Origin: Streptantibioticus parmotrematis
Lineage (GTDB): Bacteria; Actinomycetota; Actinomycetes; Streptomycetales; Streptomycetaceae
Length of the DNA: 64,000 nt
Reading direction: 5' to 3'
Assembly (NCBI RefSeq): GCF_019890615.1
Contig: NZ_JAINVZ010000011.1
Coordinates: 124,001-188,000, forward strand
The notes under the pieces were generated by a model, which made no database searches, was not told where the DNA came from, and saw only the letters and a list, made by a program, of their open reading frames with translations. Shown here piece by piece: positions 32,940 to 41,238 of the stretch. Made by a program: the position numbers and the translations under genes. Every line of letters starts with the position of its first letter. The stretch's first letter is position 1.

Positions 32940-34214
32940 TCAGCCGCTTCCGGTGAGGAACTGCATGCCGAGGCTGGTCGCCGAGACCACCACCCACAGG
33001 CTGCCGCCCAGCAGCAGCGGCGCGGGTCCGGTGCGGCGCAGCCCGGCCAGGTCGGTGGAGAGCCCGATCGCGGACAGCGCGACGGTGATGAGGAAGACGG
33101 ACGCGGTGCTGAGCGGGTGGTGCGCGGCGGCCGGGACGAGCCCGACGGTGTTGGCGGCGGCCAGCACGATGAATCCGACGAGGAACCACGGCACGAGCCG
33201 CCCGACCCGCACGCGTTCGGGGGTCAGCGCGGCGGCCTGTCCGTCCGGGGTGGCCTGTCCGTCCGGGGTGGCGGCGCGGCGGCGGGTCAGGGCGGCGAGG
33301 CCGAGGCAGACCGGGATGATCAGCAGCGTACGGGTGAGCTTCACGACGACCGCGTGGTTGGCGGCGGCCGAGCCGTACGTGCCCGCCGCGGCGACCACGG
33401 AGGACATGTCGTTGACCGCGGTCCCGGCGAAGAGCCCGAAGGCGTGCTGGCTCAGCCCGAGCAGATGGCCGAGCGCGGGGAAGGTCAGGACGGCGGCGAT
33501 GTTGAAGACGAAGATCGTGGAGACCGCGTAGGCGACCTCGGCCTCGGCGGCGCCGATGACCGGGGTGACGGCGGCGATCGCGGAGGCGCCGCAGATGCCC
33601 GTGCCGACGCCGATCAGGGTGCGCAGGTCGCGCACGATGCCCAGCCGCCGGCCGAGCCAGTACGCGGCGGCCAGGCAGACCCCCAGGGTGACCACCATGA
33701 CGGGCAGCGATCCCACGCCGACCCGCAGCACCTGGCCCAGCGACAGCTGCGTGCCCAGGACGACGACGGCCAGTTGGAGCACGCCACGGCTCGCGAACCG
33801 GATGCCCGGCCGCAGCCGTGCCCCGGGCCGGACGGCGAGCGCGATCAGCACGCCCAGCACGATCCCGGTCACCGGCCCGCCGACCACGGGCACCAGCCCG
33901 CCCAGCACGCTCGCCACGACCGCGATGCCGAGGGCGAGCGCGAGGCCGGCGAGGAGGGCGAGGGGGGCCGGACGCGGGGTGCAGGCGGGGTTCGGGGGCG
34001 TCGGGGTGGGGTTGTCGTTCGGGCGCATCGGGGTGCGGTCGCCGTTCCGGCGCGTCGGGGCGGGGTCCGCCTGAGCACGGTCCGCCGCCGGGTCGCGGGG
34101 GAGGACCGTGGGTGCCGTGGGTGCGGTGGGTGCCGTGGGCGCGGGGTGCGCGGGGTGCGCGGGTGAGCGCTCCGCCGGGGCCTTGTGGGCCGTACAGCCA
34201 CTATCGTCGTTCAT
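32940..34214 (-). CDS. YeiH-family putative sulfate exporter
   Basis: A 424-residue membrane protein with about ten helices (GLALALGIAVVASVLGG, GIVLGVLIALAV, LQLAVVVLGTQLSLGQVL, TGICGASAIAAVTPVIGA, LFAGTAVNDMSSVVAA). These motifs define the UPF0324/YeiH family, linked to sulfur or sulfite export. Residues 1-78 are a proline-rich, repeat-built extension (three 27-bp copies and a 9-bp array), not usual for the family; a start closer to the first helix is possible. A divergent LysR-type gene sits next to it, as for E. coli yeiE-yeiH. Confidence 0.9.
   Translation of the reverse strand: MNDDSGCTAHKAPAERSPAHPAHPAPTAPTAPTAPTVLPRDPAADRAQADPAPTRRNGDRTPMRPNDNPTPTPPNPACTPRPAPLALLAGLALALGIAVVASVLGGLVPVVGGPVTGIVLGVLIALAVRPGARLRPGIRFASRGVLQLAVVVLGTQLSLGQVLRVGVGSLPVMVVTLGVCLAAAYWLGRRLGIVRDLRTLIGVGTGICGASAIAAVTPVIGAAEAEVAYAVSTIFVFNIAAVLTFPALGHLLGLSQHAFGLFAGTAVNDMSSVVAAAGTYGSAAANHAVVVKLTRTLLIIPVCLGLAALTRRRAATPDGQATPDGQAAALTPERVRVGRLVPWFLVGFIVLAAANTVGLVPAAAHHPLSTASVFLITVALSAIGLSTDLAGLRRTGPAPLLLGGSLWVVVSATSLGMQFLTGSG
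33990..34070. repeat. In-frame tandem repeat, 3 x 27 bp, within the YeiH gene
   Basis: Three copies begin at 33990, 34017 and 34044 and encode the nonapeptides DNPTPTPPN, GDRTPMRPN and ADPAPTRRN in the N-terminal extension. The frame is kept because the unit is a multiple of three. Confidence 0.85.
34108..34161. repeat. In-frame tandem repeat, 6 x 9 bp, within the YeiH gene
   Basis: Units GTGGGTGCC, GTGGGTGCG, GTGGGTGCC, GTGGGCGCG, GGGTGCGCG, GGGTGCGCG encode a run of APT/AHP tripeptides near the N-terminus. Confidence 0.8.
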
Positions 34215-34269
34215 GCTTCAACTCTGACCGGCGCGGCCGGCCCGCTGTAGCCCCCGATCGCGCAGCAGC

Positions 34270-34288
34270 TCATAGCGGAACGCTATGA
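34270..34288. promoter_or_regulatory. Palindromic operator between yeiH and lysR
   Basis: TCATAGCG-GAA-CGCTATGA, perfect 8-bp arms. It lies between the divergent genes and overlaps an ATG at 34285, so the regulator probably starts at GTG 34309. A second TCATACG half-copy lies just downstream. Typical of a LysR-type autoregulatory site. Confidence 0.7.
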
Positions 34289-34308
34289 CCCGGTCATACG
34301 CTGAGGCT

Positions 34309-35268
34309 GTGACCAGCCTTCCGCCCACCGGCCCCACGCCGCGCTCCGACGTCCGCGTTCCGCCGCGCACCCCGGACCTGGAGTCCCTGCGGCTGCTCGT
34401 CCTCGTCGCCGACCTCGGCAGCCTCGGCCGGGCCGCCGCGCGGCTCGGCATCTCGCAGCCGTCCGCCAGCCGCAGGCTCTCCACCCTGGAACGCGGCCTC
34501 GGCCTGGTGCTGGTCGACCGCTCCCGGCGCGGCTCCCGCCTGACCTCCTCCGGCCAGGTCGTCGCGGGCTGGGCGCACCGCGTGCTGGAGGACCTCGACG
34601 GCCTGCTCACCGGCGCCGAGGCGCTGCGCACCGAACGCGACGCGGAGCTGCGGGTCGCGGCCAGCCTGACGGTGGCGGAGTACCTGATCCCCGACTGGAT
34701 CACCGAACTGCGCAGGCAGCAGCCCGAGCTGTACGTGGGCCTCCAGGTGACCAACAGCGAGCACGTCTGCGGGCTCGTCGACTCCTCGTCGGCGGATATC
34801 GGGTTCATCGAGTCGCCGCAGGTGCCGAAGGGGATGTCCGCCCGCCAGGTGGCGACCGACCGGCTGGTGACGGTGGTGGCGCCGGACCATCCCTGGGCCC
34901 GGCGGCGGCGCCCGGTCACCGCCGAGGAACTGTCCCGCACCCCGCTGGTCCTGCGCGAACGCGGTTCCGGCACCCGCCAGACGCTCGACCGGGCGCTCGG
35001 CCTGGCCGGACTCGACCTCGTACGACCGCTGCTGGAGCTGGGCTCGACAGCCGCCGTCCGGGGCGCCGTCATCGCGGGCACCGGCCCCGCGGTCCTCAGC
35101 GACCTGGCGGTACGCGGCGACATCGCCGACGGCAGGCTGCGCGCGGTCGAGGTGGAGGGCCTGGAACTGCGCCGCAGCCTCCGCGCCATCTGGCCCACGG
35201 GCCGCCGCCTCATCGGCCCGGCGGCGGACCTGGTGACGGTGGCCCGACGACTGGGCGGCCGGGGGTAG
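34309..35268 (+). CDS. LysR-type transcriptional regulator
   Basis: A 319-residue LTTR. The HTH is SLRLLVLVADLGSLGRAAARLGISQPSASRRLSTLERGLGLVLVDRS; the effector domain starts ELRVAASLTVAEYLIPDW and resembles the CysB/YeiE-like ligand fold (SADIGFIESP, LVTVVAPDHPW, LVLRERGSGTRQTLDRAL). It is divergent from the YeiH gene, its probable target. GTG 34309 is preferred over ATG 34285 because that ATG lies inside the palindrome; no strong ribosome site supports either. The stop is followed directly by a 16-bp tandem array. Confidence 0.9.
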   Translation: MTSLPPTGPTPRSDVRVPPRTPDLESLRLLVLVADLGSLGRAAARLGISQPSASRRLSTLERGLGLVLVDRSRRGSRLTSSGQVVAGWAHRVLEDLDGLLTGAEALRTERDAELRVAASLTVAEYLIPDWITELRRQQPELYVGLQVTNSEHVCGLVDSSSADIGFIESPQVPKGMSARQVATDRLVTVVAPDHPWARRRRPVTAEELSRTPLVLRERGSGTRQTLDRALGLAGLDLVRPLLELGSTAAVRGAVIAGTGPAVLSDLAVRGDIADGRLRAVEVEGLELRRSLRAIWPTGRRLIGPAADLVTVARRLGGRG

Positions 35269-35273
35269 GACGG

Positions 35274-35383
35274 GGGCGGGCGCAGTCGCCGGGCGGGCGC
35301 GGTCGCGGGCGGGCGCGGTCGCGGGCGGGCGCGGTCGCGGGCGGGCGCGGTCGGGGGCGGGCGCGGTCGGGGGCGGGCGGCGG
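35274..35383. repeat. Tandem repeat, about 7 x 16 bp, after lysR
   Basis: Unit GGGCGGGCGCGGTCGC starts at 35274, 35291, 35307, 35323, 35339, 35355 and 35371 (last partial). Its G-tracts could form quadruplexes. It begins 6 bp after the LysR stop and ends just before the GntR promoter. Confidence 0.9.
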
Positions 35384-35385
35384 TT

Positions 35386-35415
35386 TTGTTGTAACCTGCA
35401 CGAAAGTTGTAGGAT
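35386..35415 (+). promoter_or_regulatory. Promoter of the GntR gene
   Basis: TTGTTG (35386-35391), 18 bp, TAGGAT (35410-35415). AT-rich against its surroundings. A repeated GTTGTA (35388 and 35406) within it may be part of the regulator's own binding site. Confidence 0.6.
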
Positions 35416-35493
35416 GACCGGGCAATCCGCTGATCCAGAGCGGCGCACGCGCCTCCGCGCCGCCGCTCGGACCGACGAAAGGGCGTCCATCAG

Positions 35494-36201
35494 ATGACCG
35501 CACTGCGGGCGGCCGACCGGCGCAGCCTCGTCGACACCGTGGTCGACGCCCTGCGCGCCCAGCTCACCGAACGCGCCTGGAAGGTCGGCGACCGCATCCC
35601 GACCGAACACGTCCTCGCCGAGCAGCTGGGCGTCGGCCGCAACACCGTCCGCGAGGCGGTCCGGGTCCTGGTGCACGCCGGACTGCTGGAGTCGCGCCAG
35701 GGCCAGGGCACCTTCGTACGGTCCACCGCCGACCCGTCCGCCGTCCTGCGCGGCATGAAGCAGGCCGGGGTGCGCGACGTCCTGGAACTGCGGATCGCGC
35801 TGGAGACCGAGGCGGCCCGGCTCGCCGCCGCCCGCCGCACCCCGGAGGACCTGCGCGCGCTGCGGGCCGCCCTCGACGCGTTGCGCTCCCACGGCGAGGC
35901 CCCGCGGGAGGACGCGGCGCGCACGGCGCAGGCGGAGGACGACATCGACTTCCACACCCGGGTCGTGGCCGCCGCCCACAACGGCGCGCTGACCGAGGTC
36001 TACGGCTACTTCAGCTCCTCGGTGCGCGAGGCCCTGCACTCCTCCCTCGGCCGGCTGGGCATGCCGCCCATCGGTCTCGCCGCGCACACCGCGGTCGTCG
36101 ACGCCATCGAGTCCGGCGACCCCCAGGCGGCGGAGACGGCCGCCCGGGAGCTGCTGATGACCCCACTACGCGCGGTCGAGGCCCAACTCCCGCAGCAGTA
36201 A
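35494..36201 (+). CDS. GntR/FadR-family regulator
   Basis: A 235-residue repressor. The GntR winged helix (RSLVDTVVDALRAQLTERAWKVGDRIPTEHVLAEQLGVGRNTVREAVRVLVHAGLLESRQGQGTFV) is followed by a helical FCD domain (LELRIALETEAARLAA, DIDFHTRVVAAAHNGAL, HTAVVDAIESGDPQAAETAAREL) with the Asp/His residues that hold a metal in this group. It ends 73 bp before the MFS gene on the same strand and is likely to regulate it; ligand unknown, commonly a sugar acid or amino acid derivative. Confidence 0.9.
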   Translation: MTALRAADRRSLVDTVVDALRAQLTERAWKVGDRIPTEHVLAEQLGVGRNTVREAVRVLVHAGLLESRQGQGTFVRSTADPSAVLRGMKQAGVRDVLELRIALETEAARLAAARRTPEDLRALRAALDALRSHGEAPREDAARTAQAEDDIDFHTRVVAAAHNGALTEVYGYFSSSVREALHSSLGRLGMPPIGLAAHTAVVDAIESGDPQAAETAARELLMTPLRAVEAQLPQQ

Positions 36202-36274
36202 CCCTCCCCCGGCCCGACCTTTGGCTCCGAACCCCGGGCCCCGAACCCCCGGCTCACGAAGAAAGGCGCACCGC

Positions 36275-37561
36275 TTGTCCCGCCCGCTGCCCGACCACGC
36301 CCCGTCCGACCGCGCCACCGACCCCCGCGTCCTCGTCGACGCCGAGGACGGCCTGCCCACCCGCGCCGGAACCGCCGCCCGCCGGGCCCTGCTCGCGCAC
36401 CCCGTCGTGCTGCTGGTCGGCGTCGTCCTGGCCTCGGTCAACATGCGCGCCGCACTCGCCAGCATGTCCCCCCTGGTCAGCGAGGTCAGCACGCACTTCG
36501 GGCTGTCCTCGACCGCGAGCAGCCTGGTCACCTCCGTCCCCGTGCTCTTCCTCGGCCTCGGCGCCGCGATCGCGCCGGGCCTCGCCCGCCGCTTCGGGGC
36601 CGAACTGGTGCTGTTCTGCGCGCTGTTGCTGCTGGGCGTCGGCATCCTGGTGCGCGTGCTGCCCTCGGTCGGCGCGCTGTACGGCGGAAGCCTGCTGGTC
36701 GGCACCGCGATAGCCCTGCTCAACGTGCTGATGCCGGGCCTGATCAAGCGGGACTTCCCGGACCGCGCGGCGGCGATGACGTCGGTCTACACCGGCGCGA
36801 TGATCGCGGGGGCGACGGTGGCCGCGGCGGCGTCGGTGCCGCTGGAGAAGGCGCTGGGCGGCAGCTGGCAGGGGTCGCTGGCGGCGTGGTCGCTGCTGGC
36901 CGCGGTGGCGGCGGTGGCATGGCTGCCGCAGGTGCTGATCGCCCGCGGCCGCACCGGCCGCGAGGCGGCCGCGCCCGTCCCGTCGTCCGCCCGCAGCGTG
37001 TGGCGCAGCGGACTCGCCTGGCAGGTCACCCTGTTCATGGGCCTGCAGTCGTTGTGGACGTACGTGCTGATCGCGTGGATGCCGACGATGCTCACCGACC
37101 ACGGCATGAGCCGCTCGACCGCCGGCGTGGTCTTCGCGTTCAACAACCTCGTCCAGGTCGTCGGCGCGTTCGTCGTGCCGCTGCTGGCCGGTCGGATGCG
37201 CGGACAGCGCCCGCTGGTCGTCCTGGTCAGCGTCATGGTCGCGATCGGCTACGCGGGCCTGCTCGTCGACCCCGCCTCCGGCGCGTGGCTGTGGGCGGCG
37301 ATCCTCGGCGTGGGCCAGGGCGGCGGCATCGGTCTCGCGCTCACCCTGATCGTGCTGCGCTCCGGCGACGCGCACATCGCGGCCAGGCTGTCGGGCATGG
37401 CCCAGACCGTCGGCTACCTGCTCGCCGCTGTCGGCCCGTTCGCGGCGGGCGCCCTCTACCAGTCGACGGGCAGCTGGACCGCCCCGATCCTGACCATGCT
37501 CTGCGTCTGCGCCGCCGCCCTCGCGGTCGGCTGGGCGGCGGCCCGCACCCGCACGATCTGA
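36275..37561 (+). CDS. MFS transporter, CynX/NimT family
   Basis: A 428-residue transporter with about 12 helices after a 45-residue hydrophilic lead: VLLVGVVLASVNMRAALASMSPLVSEV is the hallmark first helix of CynX/NimT (cyanate, 2-nitroimidazole) transporters. TTG 36275 has an AGAAAGG site 8 bases upstream; an alternative TTG at 36221 lacks one. It is behind the GntR gene and probably under its control. Substrate unknown. Confidence 0.88.
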   Translation: MSRPLPDHAPSDRATDPRVLVDAEDGLPTRAGTAARRALLAHPVVLLVGVVLASVNMRAALASMSPLVSEVSTHFGLSSTASSLVTSVPVLFLGLGAAIAPGLARRFGAELVLFCALLLLGVGILVRVLPSVGALYGGSLLVGTAIALLNVLMPGLIKRDFPDRAAAMTSVYTGAMIAGATVAAAASVPLEKALGGSWQGSLAAWSLLAAVAAVAWLPQVLIARGRTGREAAAPVPSSARSVWRSGLAWQVTLFMGLQSLWTYVLIAWMPTMLTDHGMSRSTAGVVFAFNNLVQVVGAFVVPLLAGRMRGQRPLVVLVSVMVAIGYAGLLVDPASGAWLWAAILGVGQGGGIGLALTLIVLRSGDAHIAARLSGMAQTVGYLLAAVGPFAAGALYQSTGSWTAPILTMLCVCAAALAVGWAAARTRTI

Positions 37562-37584
37562 CGCACCGAGGGGTACGGGCAGGT

Positions 37585-37604
37585 GGGCGTGGGTGCGCAC
37601 GCCC
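37585..37604. terminator. Hairpin between convergent MFS and ABC-2 genes
   Basis: GGGCGTG (37585-37591) and CACGCCC (37598-37604) around GGTGCG. A 7-bp stem in the 65 bp between convergent genes; likely bidirectional. Confidence 0.45.
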
Positions 37605-37626
37605 CGCGCCCACGCTCACCCGTCGG

Positions 37627-38346
37627 TCACTCCTCCCCGGCGAGAGTCAGCCTGCGCAGCTTGCCGGCCGCACCCCACGTCGCTCCGAGCGTCACGACGA
37701 CCAGCAGCACGATCGCCACCGGCAGGCCGACCTGCGCGCTGATCGCGCCGCCGTCCGCGATGTGCGACGCCGACGCGAGCGCCCACTGCTGGACGCTGAG
37801 CGTCCTGGCCCCGGGAACGAGGCTGCCGATCAGCGACTCCCACACCAGCGCGTACACCAGCCCTGCGACCACCGCGTGCCGGGTGACGACCCCCAGCAGC
37901 AGGAAGATCGCGCTGTAGGCGAGGGAGGCCACCGCCGCGGCCACCCCGTAGGCGACCGCGAGGTGCCTGCTGTTGCCGTCGAGTATCAGCCCGGCGAAGA
38001 ACGTCGGTATCGCCGAGAAGAAGACCGACACCCCCATCGCCACCAGCAACTTGGTGAGGATCACCACCGACCTGCGCACCGGCTTGGACAGCAGGTAGAC
38101 GATCGAGCCGTCGTCGATCTCCGGGGCTATCGCGCCGGTCCCCGCGATGACGCCGATCAACGGCACCATCGTGGCCAGCGCGAACCCGCCCAGGAGGTCC
38201 CCGGTCGTGCCGTCGTCGGCCCCGGCCAGCAACCGCACCGCCACCGAGATGACCAGCAGCAGCAACGGCAGCGCGAACAACAGCGCTGCCCGCTTCCTGC
38301 CCAGCAGCGCCCGGTAAGTGAGCCGGGCGACCGTCGCGTTGTACAT
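37627..38346 (-). CDS. ABC-2 type transporter permease (second pair)
   Basis: A 239-residue six-helix ABC-2-type permease, opening with RLTYRALLGRKRAALLFALPLLLL and containing VGVAPEIDDGSIVYLLSKPVRRS, the characteristic amphipathic connection after helix 2-3 in ABC-2 permeases. It is the last gene of a four-gene group and partners the ATPase 13 bp upstream. Substrate unknown; possibilities are lipids, polysaccharide precursors or peptides. Confidence 0.85.
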   Translation of the reverse strand: MYNATVARLTYRALLGRKRAALLFALPLLLLVISVAVRLLAGADDGTTGDLLGGFALATMVPLIGVIAGTGAIAPEIDDGSIVYLLSKPVRRSVVILTKLLVAMGVSVFFSAIPTFFAGLILDGNSRHLAVAYGVAAAVASLAYSAIFLLLGVVTRHAVVAGLVYALVWESLIGSLVPGARTLSVQQWALASASHIADGGAISAQVGLPVAIVLLVVVTLGATWGAAGKLRRLTLAGEE

Positions 38347-38359
38347 GTACGGGCTCCCT

Positions 38360-39277
38360 TCAGGCCGCTACGAGATAGGAGAAGACGCTTTCCAGCGACT
38401 CGTCGGAGGGCGTGACCTCGTAGAGCCGCACACCGCGCTCCCGCGCGACACGGGGCAGCAGTTCGGTGAACCGTGCGAAGTCGACTGCCTCGACCCGCAA
38501 CACCCCGTCCTTGACGTCCAGTTCGAGGCCACTGGTCGAGTCGTCGGCTATCAGCGCCGCGGCCAGGACCCGGTCGTCGCTGGAACGCACCACGTAGCGG
38601 TGCGGCCGGTCGGTCATCAGCCGCCGGATCCTCCGGAAGTCGCCCGACGCCGCGTGCCGCCCGGCCACCATCACCTCGATGTGGCGGGCGAGTTGCTCGA
38701 CTTCCTCCAGGATGTGCGAGGAGAACAGCACCGTGCGCCCCTCGGCGCCCATCCGCCGCAGCAACTCCATCAACTGGAGCCGCTGCCTGGGGTCCATGCC
38801 GTTGAACGGCTCGTCCAGCAGCAGCACCGACGGGTCGTGCACCAGCGCCGACGCCATCTTCACCCGCTGCCGCATGCCCTTGCTGTAGGTCTCGACGCGC
38901 CGCCCGGCGGCGTGCTCCATCTCGACCGTGGCCAGCGCCCGCCGCGTCGCCGCGACCGGATCGGGCAGCCCGTGCAACTCGGCGTTGGCCCGCACGAACT
39001 CCTCCCCCGTGAGGAAGTCGTACATCGCCTCCCGCTCCGGCACGATCCCCAGCTGCCGGTAGGCCTCCTCGTTACGCCAGACCACCGCGCCGTCGAGGGT
39101 CACCGAGCCGGTCGAGGGCGCGAGGAACCCGGCCATCATGTTGATTAGCGTCGACTTGCCCGCGCCGTTGGGCCCGAGCAGGCCGGTCACACCGGGCCCG
39201 ATCGTCATCGTGACGTCGTTGACCGCCACCACGTTGCCGAACCAGCGCGAGACGCCGTCGATGGAGAGCGTGGTCAT
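38360..39277 (-). CDS. ABC transporter ATPase (second pair)
   Basis: A 305-residue ATPase of the ABC-2 exporter class. Walker A GPNGAGKST, signature YSKGMRQRVKMASAL, Walker B VLLLDEPFNGMD, then FSSHILEEVEQ. An additional C-terminal domain of 80 residues follows, as in many of these exporters. ATG 39277 overlaps the upstream permease stop by 4 bp. Its start is within a longer open frame, but the MTTLSIDGVSRWFG opening is standard. Confidence 0.92.
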   Translation of the reverse strand: MTTLSIDGVSRWFGNVVAVNDVTMTIGPGVTGLLGPNGAGKSTLINMMAGFLAPSTGSVTLDGAVVWRNEEAYRQLGIVPEREAMYDFLTGEEFVRANAELHGLPDPVAATRRALATVEMEHAAGRRVETYSKGMRQRVKMASALVHDPSVLLLDEPFNGMDPRQRLQLMELLRRMGAEGRTVLFSSHILEEVEQLARHIEVMVAGRHAASGDFRRIRRLMTDRPHRYVVRSSDDRVLAAALIADDSTSGLELDVKDGVLRVEAVDFARFTELLPRVARERGVRLYEVTPSDESLESVFSYLVAA

Positions 39278-40188
39278 CCCAGTCCCACCTTCCGGTAGCG
39301 GCGCATCAGCAGGGCGAACGAGCCGCCGATCAGGCCGAGCGCGACGAGCAGGTACACGATGCCCGCGACGACACCGGGCGGTCCGTAACCTCCGACGGCC
39401 GCCGAGTGCGCACCGAGCCACCAGCTCTGCACCCCGTCGATCAGCGTGATCGGCGAGAAGAGCCCGAGCCACCCGATGGCCCCGGTGTTGCCCCTGCTGT
39501 AGGCGATCGCCTCGACGCTGGAGACCGCCGCGTACGAGATGGTCAGCACCGCGATCACCGCCGCGACACCGAACCCGCGGCGCGGGGTGGCCGCCGCCAG
39601 CACCAGGCCTATACCGGCCAGCACCAGCGACAGCAGCGCCGCCGCCAGCAGCCCCTTGCCGAACCCCGCGGTCTGCGTGCCGAACGACAGCTTCGCCAGC
39701 AGCGCTCCCACGTAGAGCACCACGAGCGGCGTGGCCGTCAGGACGAACAGCGCGGCAGCCATCGCCCCGAACTTCGCCAGGACGTAGTCGACACGTTCCA
39801 TCGGCCGGGAGAAGTAGAGCGGGACGGTCTTGAAACGCAGGTCGCGCGAGACGGACTGCGGGGCCTGCGCGGCCAGGTACAGGCCGATGACGGCCTGGAG
39901 GTAGATGGCGTAACGGGTGTACTCCACCGGCAACTTGGTCAGGTGCACGTACACCGTGACCGCGTCGATGATCGCCGCGGGCAGGCACATCACCGCGAAC
40001 AGGATCATCGGCAGCACCTTGGACCGCCCCGACCGTCCCAGGCCGTACGCGCCGCGCAGGCTCTGCGAGAACAGGGCCCGGCGGATGGAGGCACGGCCGA
40101 GGCGCTCGCCGTCGTAGTGCCGGTATCCGATGTCGTGGATGCGCGAGTCGTCGCGGGAACCGTCCCGCAGCGCGGGTTCGCTGGACAT
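39274..40188 (-). CDS. ABC-2 type transporter permease (first pair)
   Basis: A 304-residue six-helix permease (SKVLPMILFAVMCLPAAII, YAIYLQAVIGLYLAAQAP, FGAMAAALFVLTATPLVVLYVGALL). The PQSVSRDLRFKTVPLYFSRPMERVDY loop is the expected ABC-2 pattern. ATG 40188 has a GGAGG site. It lies between the two ATPase genes, 17 bp from the first and overlapping the second. Confidence 0.87.
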   Translation of the reverse strand: MSSEPALRDGSRDDSRIHDIGYRHYDGERLGRASIRRALFSQSLRGAYGLGRSGRSKVLPMILFAVMCLPAAIIDAVTVYVHLTKLPVEYTRYAIYLQAVIGLYLAAQAPQSVSRDLRFKTVPLYFSRPMERVDYVLAKFGAMAAALFVLTATPLVVLYVGALLAKLSFGTQTAGFGKGLLAAALLSLVLAGIGLVLAAATPRRGFGVAAVIAVLTISYAAVSSVEAIAYSRGNTGAIGWLGLFSPITLIDGVQSWWLGAHSAAVGGYGPPGVVAGIVYLLVALGLIGGSFALLMRRYRKVGLG

Positions 40189-40205
40189 GCGGTGTGCCTC
40201 CTTTC

Positions 40206-41141
40206 TCACTTCTCGTCGTGGCCGGTCGGCCGGTTGTCGAAGACCTCGGCTATGCGGTGGCGGCGCTGCTCCATGCGCACCAGGCCGACACCCAACTCCG
40301 CCACCGCGTCCCGCACCGTGTCGTAGGTGTCCTCGTCACGGATGTCCACCAGGAGCAGCCGGCCGTCCGCCCGCGTGGTCAGCCCTGCCTCGGCGAACGC
40401 GGTCAACGCGGCACGGGTGCCGTCCGGGTGGCGGTCGGTGTCGGTGACCTCCACCGCGAGCGAGGCGGTGGCCTGCGTGAAGTCCCGGGTCGAGGAGGAA
40501 CGCAGCAGGCTTCCGCCGTCGATGACCACGATGTGGTCGCTCGTGCGCTCCAGCTCGCCCAGCAGGTGCGAAGTGACCAGGACCGAGATCCCGAAGTCGG
40601 CGTGGACGCGCCGGATCAGGCCCAGCATCTCGTCGCGCCCCACCGGGTCGAGGCCGTTGGTCGGCTCGTCCAGCAGCACCAGCCGCGGGTCGTGGACCAG
40701 CGCCTGGGCGAGCTTGACCCGCTGCTTCATGCCGGTCGAGTAGCCGCCGATCGCGCGGTACCGCTCCTCGTACAGCCCGACGTGGCGCAGCGTGTCGGCG
40801 GTCCGCTCCCGGGCGGCGGTCGGCGCCAGCCCCGACATGCGGGCCATGTGCACGACGAACTCGGTGGCCGAGACGTCGGGCGGCAGGCAGTCGTGCTCCG
40901 GCATGTAGCCGACGTCGGCCCGGATGCGCGGGCCCTCGGTGGCCACGTCCAGGCCGAGCACCGCCGCCGCGCCCTCGGTCGCGGGTGCGAGCCCCAGCAG
41001 GATCTTGATCAGCGTCGACTTGCCGGCCCCGTTGGCACCCACCAGCCCCGTCACGCCCGGCTCGATGCGCATGGTCAGCCGGTCCAGGGCGGTAACCCGT
41101 GGATACCGCTTGGTCAGGCCCTCGGTCACGATCACAGTCAC
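40206..41141 (-). CDS. ABC transporter ATPase (first pair)
   Basis: A 311-residue ATPase. Walker A GANGAGKST, signature YSTGMKQRVKLAQAL, Walker B LVLLDEPTNGLD, and a C-terminal domain rich in beta strands as in the partner ATPase. Three possible GTG starts lie close together (41141, 41135, 41129); 41141 is chosen, giving VTVIVTEGLTKRYP, but no ribosome site is clear, which fits a leaderless or promoter-proximal message. It heads the operon. Confidence 0.88.
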   Translation of the reverse strand: MTVIVTEGLTKRYPRVTALDRLTMRIEPGVTGLVGANGAGKSTLIKILLGLAPATEGAAAVLGLDVATEGPRIRADVGYMPEHDCLPPDVSATEFVVHMARMSGLAPTAARERTADTLRHVGLYEERYRAIGGYSTGMKQRVKLAQALVHDPRLVLLDEPTNGLDPVGRDEMLGLIRRVHADFGISVLVTSHLLGELERTSDHIVVIDGGSLLRSSSTRDFTQATASLAVEVTDTDRHPDGTRAALTAFAEAGLTTRADGRLLLVDIRDEDTYDTVRDAVAELGVGLVRMEQRRHRIAEVFDNRPTGHDEK

Positions 41142-41238
41142 GCTTCGACGGTAGGCGCCCTCACCGGCACCCGTCGTCAGTCCGTGGTCGACACCGTGCG
41201 TACTCCTCAGGTCTGACAGCCCGTAGGGGGCGGCGCGG

